26,506 nucleotides of DNA. Origin: Burkholderiales bacterium UBA6064. GTDB lineage: Bacteria; Pseudomonadota; Gammaproteobacteria; Burkholderiales; Burkholderiaceae_B. Positions 24,135-26,506 of this stretch are shown here, piece after piece. The stretch spans positions 18,706 to 45,211 of the forward strand of contig DIYC01000140.1 of NCBI GenBank assembly GCA_002428895.1, given 5' to 3'. Every line of letters begins with the position of its first letter. Within the stretch, counting starts at the first letter, position 1. The notes beneath the pieces were generated by a model. That model was given only the letters and a program-made list of their open reading frames with translations, did not search any database and was not told where the DNA came from. The translations under genes were made by a program, and so were the position numbers.

Positions 24135-26506
24135 TTCGTTAAGTTTTAAACAAAATTACAACAGCCTTCAAATGGTGTTAATAGTCGTCATGTTGTTGTT
24201 ACTTGTGTTTTCGTTTTTATTAGAGCTTCATTATCAACGTATCAATGCGCTATTATCCTTTTACAGTGGTATTGAAAGCAAAATAGGTCAACTTTTTTAT
24301 TTGCTACAATCCAATCACTTATCTATTAGTATTCATTCAGATCACCTAGTATCACTCACGCACGAGAAATTACTCAGAAATTCAACTCAAATTCAAGAAA
24401 TTGTTCTTGAACTTAAAAAAAATTCGTTGAACCATGAGTTTGAGTCCTTCTCAAAAAAAATAGTATCTGCTTATCAAACTTACGATCTTACTCAAAAACA
24501 ATTGTTTGATTATTTAGTAGAGAATGATTTCAAAAAATATCGTGAGCTTTATTTAAGTGATGAGTTTTTGGCAGTTAAAGCTAATTTAATTGATGAACTT
24601 GCATCGTTGAAAATTTACACGGGCAGTCAGGTTAAAACCTATGAAATGAGTTCAATTCAAGATTTAATTTTTTTATGGGTAATTCGTTTTTTAATGTATT
24701 TTCTCATAGTCCTTACTTTTTCTTACTTTAGAAAATCAATCGTTAAAAGATCAAATTTTATTGATAAATTGATTCTTTCGTTTGAAGAAAAAAATAATTT
24801 CTTTTTAAAAATTATTGATTCTTTACCTTTGTCTGTTATTGTAAAAAATATAAAAAGCAATTATCAGTATGTTTTATTTAATAAAGAAGCTGAAAAAGAG
24901 TTTTGTATGTTAAGTAGCAAAGTAATCAACAAAACAGATTTCGAGTTTTATGATAAAAAGTATGCAGAACGAATTCGACATACAGATAAGCAGGTTGTTG
25001 AAAGTGGTAAAACTCTACATCTTGAGGAAGAACAGTTTCAAGCTGGGAATAATTTTTTTGTTTCAAATTGCTGGAAGGTGCCTCTATTTGATGCTCAGGG
25101 AAAACCTGATTACTTGGTCTATTTTATAGAAAATGCGACTCAGCAGCAAGAATATAGATTGCAGTTAAAGTTATTTAAAACGGTGTTTGAGTTATCAAAA
25201 GATATGATTTTAATTACTGATTGTAGGCTAGATGATCCTGGCCCTATCATTTTATTTTCAAATCAAGAAACTGAAAAATTGTCGGGATATTCAGTCGACG
25301 AAGTGATAGGAAAAACCCCGCGAATATTTCAAGGCCCTGAGACTTGTAAAAAATCACTCAATCAACTTAAAAAAGCATTAAGCTCGGGTCGAACTTTTCG
25401 AACAGAACTGATTAATTATACAAAGAATGGTAAGCCTTTTTGGATCTCTTTAAGTGTATTTCCTTTGCGTGATAAAAATGGAGTGATTACTCATTTTGGT
25501 TCGATTCAGAGAGATATTACCTATGAAAAAAATATTCAGGTCGAACTTCGTCAAGCAAAAGAGCTTTCTGAAAAAGCCAATACAGCAAAATCTGATTTTT
25601 TAGCCAACATTTCTCATGAGCTTAGAACCCCTTTAAATGCCATGATTGGAATGACTCAATTGGTGTTAAATCATCAAAGAATTCAAGGTGAAGACTATGA
25701 ATTATTAACTTTAGTGTATAAATCATCGTTGTCGTTGTTGCACTTATTGAATGATATTTTAGATTTATCACGAATTGAGTCAGGTGCAATTGAATTTGAG
25801 TGTTATCCGTTTAATTTAATCGATTTGATTCAAGAGGTGGTCAGCAGTTTTAAAATTTTAGCAAATGACAAAGGAATCGAATTGTTGACTCAGATTGACG
25901 ATTTTTCAGTTTGGTATTTTCTAGGGGATGCCTTTCGAATTAAAATTATTTTAAACAATTTAATTTCTAATGCAATTAAGTTTACTGTGAGGGGTTCAGT
26001 TTTAATTGTACTGAAAATAAGTTCTTTGCAGGCAGGGCAAGTTGTTGTTTGTTGTCAGGTACAAGATAGCGGGATAGGTATTCCCCAGGATAGATTAGGT
26101 CTTATATTTGAAAAATTTTCTCAAGCCGATGTTTCAACAACGCGTCATTATGGCGGAAGTGGCTTAGGGTTAACAATTACACGAGAATTGCTTTTGAGAA
26201 TGGGTGGCGAAGTGTCTGTGACCTCTGAGCTGGGGGTAGGTTCAGTATTTACCTTTACGCTACCACTTCAAGTTGCCAATTCGACTGATTTGGAAGCGCA
26301 GTCTTTAAATGAAGTTTTGCCACAAGAAAATCGTATTAATCGTTTATTCGCTAAAAATGCAGATTTTTTAGTTGTGGAAGATCACCCAGTCAATCAAATT
26401 TTTGTGATTAAGCTTTTAGAGTTTTTGGGCGTACGGAAGATTGACTTAGCTACCAATGGTCTTGAGGCTGAAAAAAAAGCTTTAATTAAAAATTATCATT
26501 GCATTT
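24109..26506 (+). CDS. Hybrid sensor histidine kinase with PAS domains (partial, 3' end outside window)
   Basis: At least 799 residues. Order: cytosolic start, membrane helix (about 22-40), periplasmic helical sensor region (about 41-185), second helix (about 186-208), PAS-like domain 1 (about 236-330), PAS domain 2 (about 348-465, with GYSVDEVIGKTPRIFQGPET and FGSIQRDIT), dimerisation domain with His503 in ISHELRTPLNAMIGM, and an ATPase domain (about 600-720) with N-box NAIKFT, DSGIGIP and GGSGLGLTI. A receiver domain begins at about 752 (DFLVVEDHPVNQ) and is cut before its Asp. In PAS 2 the photoactive LOV cysteine position is proline, so light sensing by a flavin bond is not expected. The signal is unknown. 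No HAMP domain is evident. The divergent response regulator is the probable partner. Confidence 0.9.
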   Translation, partial: MNITDLKRDSLSFKQNYNSLQMVLIVVMLLLLVFSFLLELHYQRINALLSFYSGIESKIGQLFYLLQSNHLSISIHSDHLVSLTHEKLLRNSTQIQEIVLELKKNSLNHEFESFSKKIVSAYQTYDLTQKQLFDYLVENDFKKYRELYLSDEFLAVKANLIDELASLKIYTGSQVKTYEMSSIQDLIFLWVIRFLMYFLIVLTFSYFRKSIVKRSNFIDKLILSFEEKNNFFLKIIDSLPLSVIVKNIKSNYQYVLFNKEAEKEFCMLSSKVINKTDFEFYDKKYAERIRHTDKQVVESGKTLHLEEEQFQAGNNFFVSNCWKVPLFDAQGKPDYLVYFIENATQQQEYRLQLKLFKTVFELSKDMILITDCRLDDPGPIILFSNQETEKLSGYSVDEVIGKTPRIFQGPETCKKSLNQLKKALSSGRTFRTELINYTKNGKPFWISLSVFPLRDKNGVITHFGSIQRDITYEKNIQVELRQAKELSEKANTAKSDFLANISHELRTPLNAMIGMTQLVLNHQRIQGEDYELLTLVYKSSLSLLHLLNDILDLSRIESGAIEFECYPFNLIDLIQEVVSSFKILANDKGIELLTQIDDFSVWYFLGDAFRIKIILNNLISNAIKFTVRGSVLIVLKISSLQAGQVVVCCQVQDSGIGIPQDRLGLIFEKFSQADVSTTRHYGGSGLGLTITRELLLRMGGEVSVTSELGVGSVFTFTLPLQVANSTDLEAQSLNEVLPQENRINRLFAKNADFLVVEDHPVNQIFVIKLLEFLGVRKIDLATNGLEAEKKALIKNYHCI

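Noticed and set aside
25300..25345. LOV photoreceptor motif in the second PAS domain of the hybrid kinase
   Set aside because: The run GKTPRIFQGPET aligns with the LOV motif, but the flavin-binding cysteine is replaced by proline, so it is an ordinary PAS variant.
1..26506. CRISPR array, tRNA, rRNA or phage attachment site
   Set aside because: No regularly spaced short repeats, no cloverleaf with CCA-type end, no rRNA-like stretch and no integrase were found when reading both strands.

Overview
The window reads as chromosomal DNA of an AT-rich proteobacterium. The gene order DUF971 gene, ubiE, Tim44-like gene, ubiJ, ubiB, the sequence style of PhoB and CysM, and the phoR/phoB pair point to a beta- or gammaproteobacterium; I lean towards Betaproteobacteria (Burkholderiales-like) from remembered gene order, not from a search. 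Eukaryote-like proteins (ankyrin repeats, a RING-like finger, two leucine-rich proteins with an F-box-like tail) suggest a lineage that lives with or inside eukaryotic cells. No tRNA, rRNA, CRISPR array, transposase or phage gene was found.

Layout. 1-2050: phoR (its 3' end lies outside the window) and phoB on the minus strand, behind a three-repeat Pho box. 2148-9313: a plus-strand run of a DUF971 protein, ubiE, a Tim44-like membrane protein, ubiJ, ubiB, a sodium/solute symporter, cysM, and a 57-residue lipoprotein that needs its own reading frame call. 9371-11502: mltB (minus) and an AEC-family carrier (plus), divergent. 11504-13539: two tandem minus-strand paralogues with a leucine-rich middle and an F-box-like C-terminus. 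13648-15641: frmA and frmB, a glutathione-dependent formaldehyde detoxification operon. 15845-20140: an ankyrin protein, a second symporter and an AIPR-family protein with a nuclease-like N-terminus. 20206-23162: a RING-like protein (minus), two unrecognised proteins (plus) and aroQ (minus). 23221-26506: an unusual response regulator (minus) divergent from a large hybrid sensor kinase that runs off the end.

How it fits together. The first third is housekeeping: phosphate sensing, ubiquinone synthesis (UbiE methylates; UbiJ and UbiB are accessory factors), cysteine synthesis and cell-wall turnover. From about 11.5 kb the window becomes mosaic: core genes (frmAB, aroQ) alternate with accessory genes that look host-directed or defensive. 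The most interesting proposal is that the F-box-like pair, the RING-like protein, the ankyrin protein and perhaps the 358-residue orphan are effectors aimed at a host ubiquitin system. This rests on short motifs read by eye. Secretion signals and host partners are not visible in the sequence.

Two genes that run off the window edges (phoR and the hybrid kinase) were translated by hand, as were the small lipoprotein and a 47-codon reading frame after frmB.
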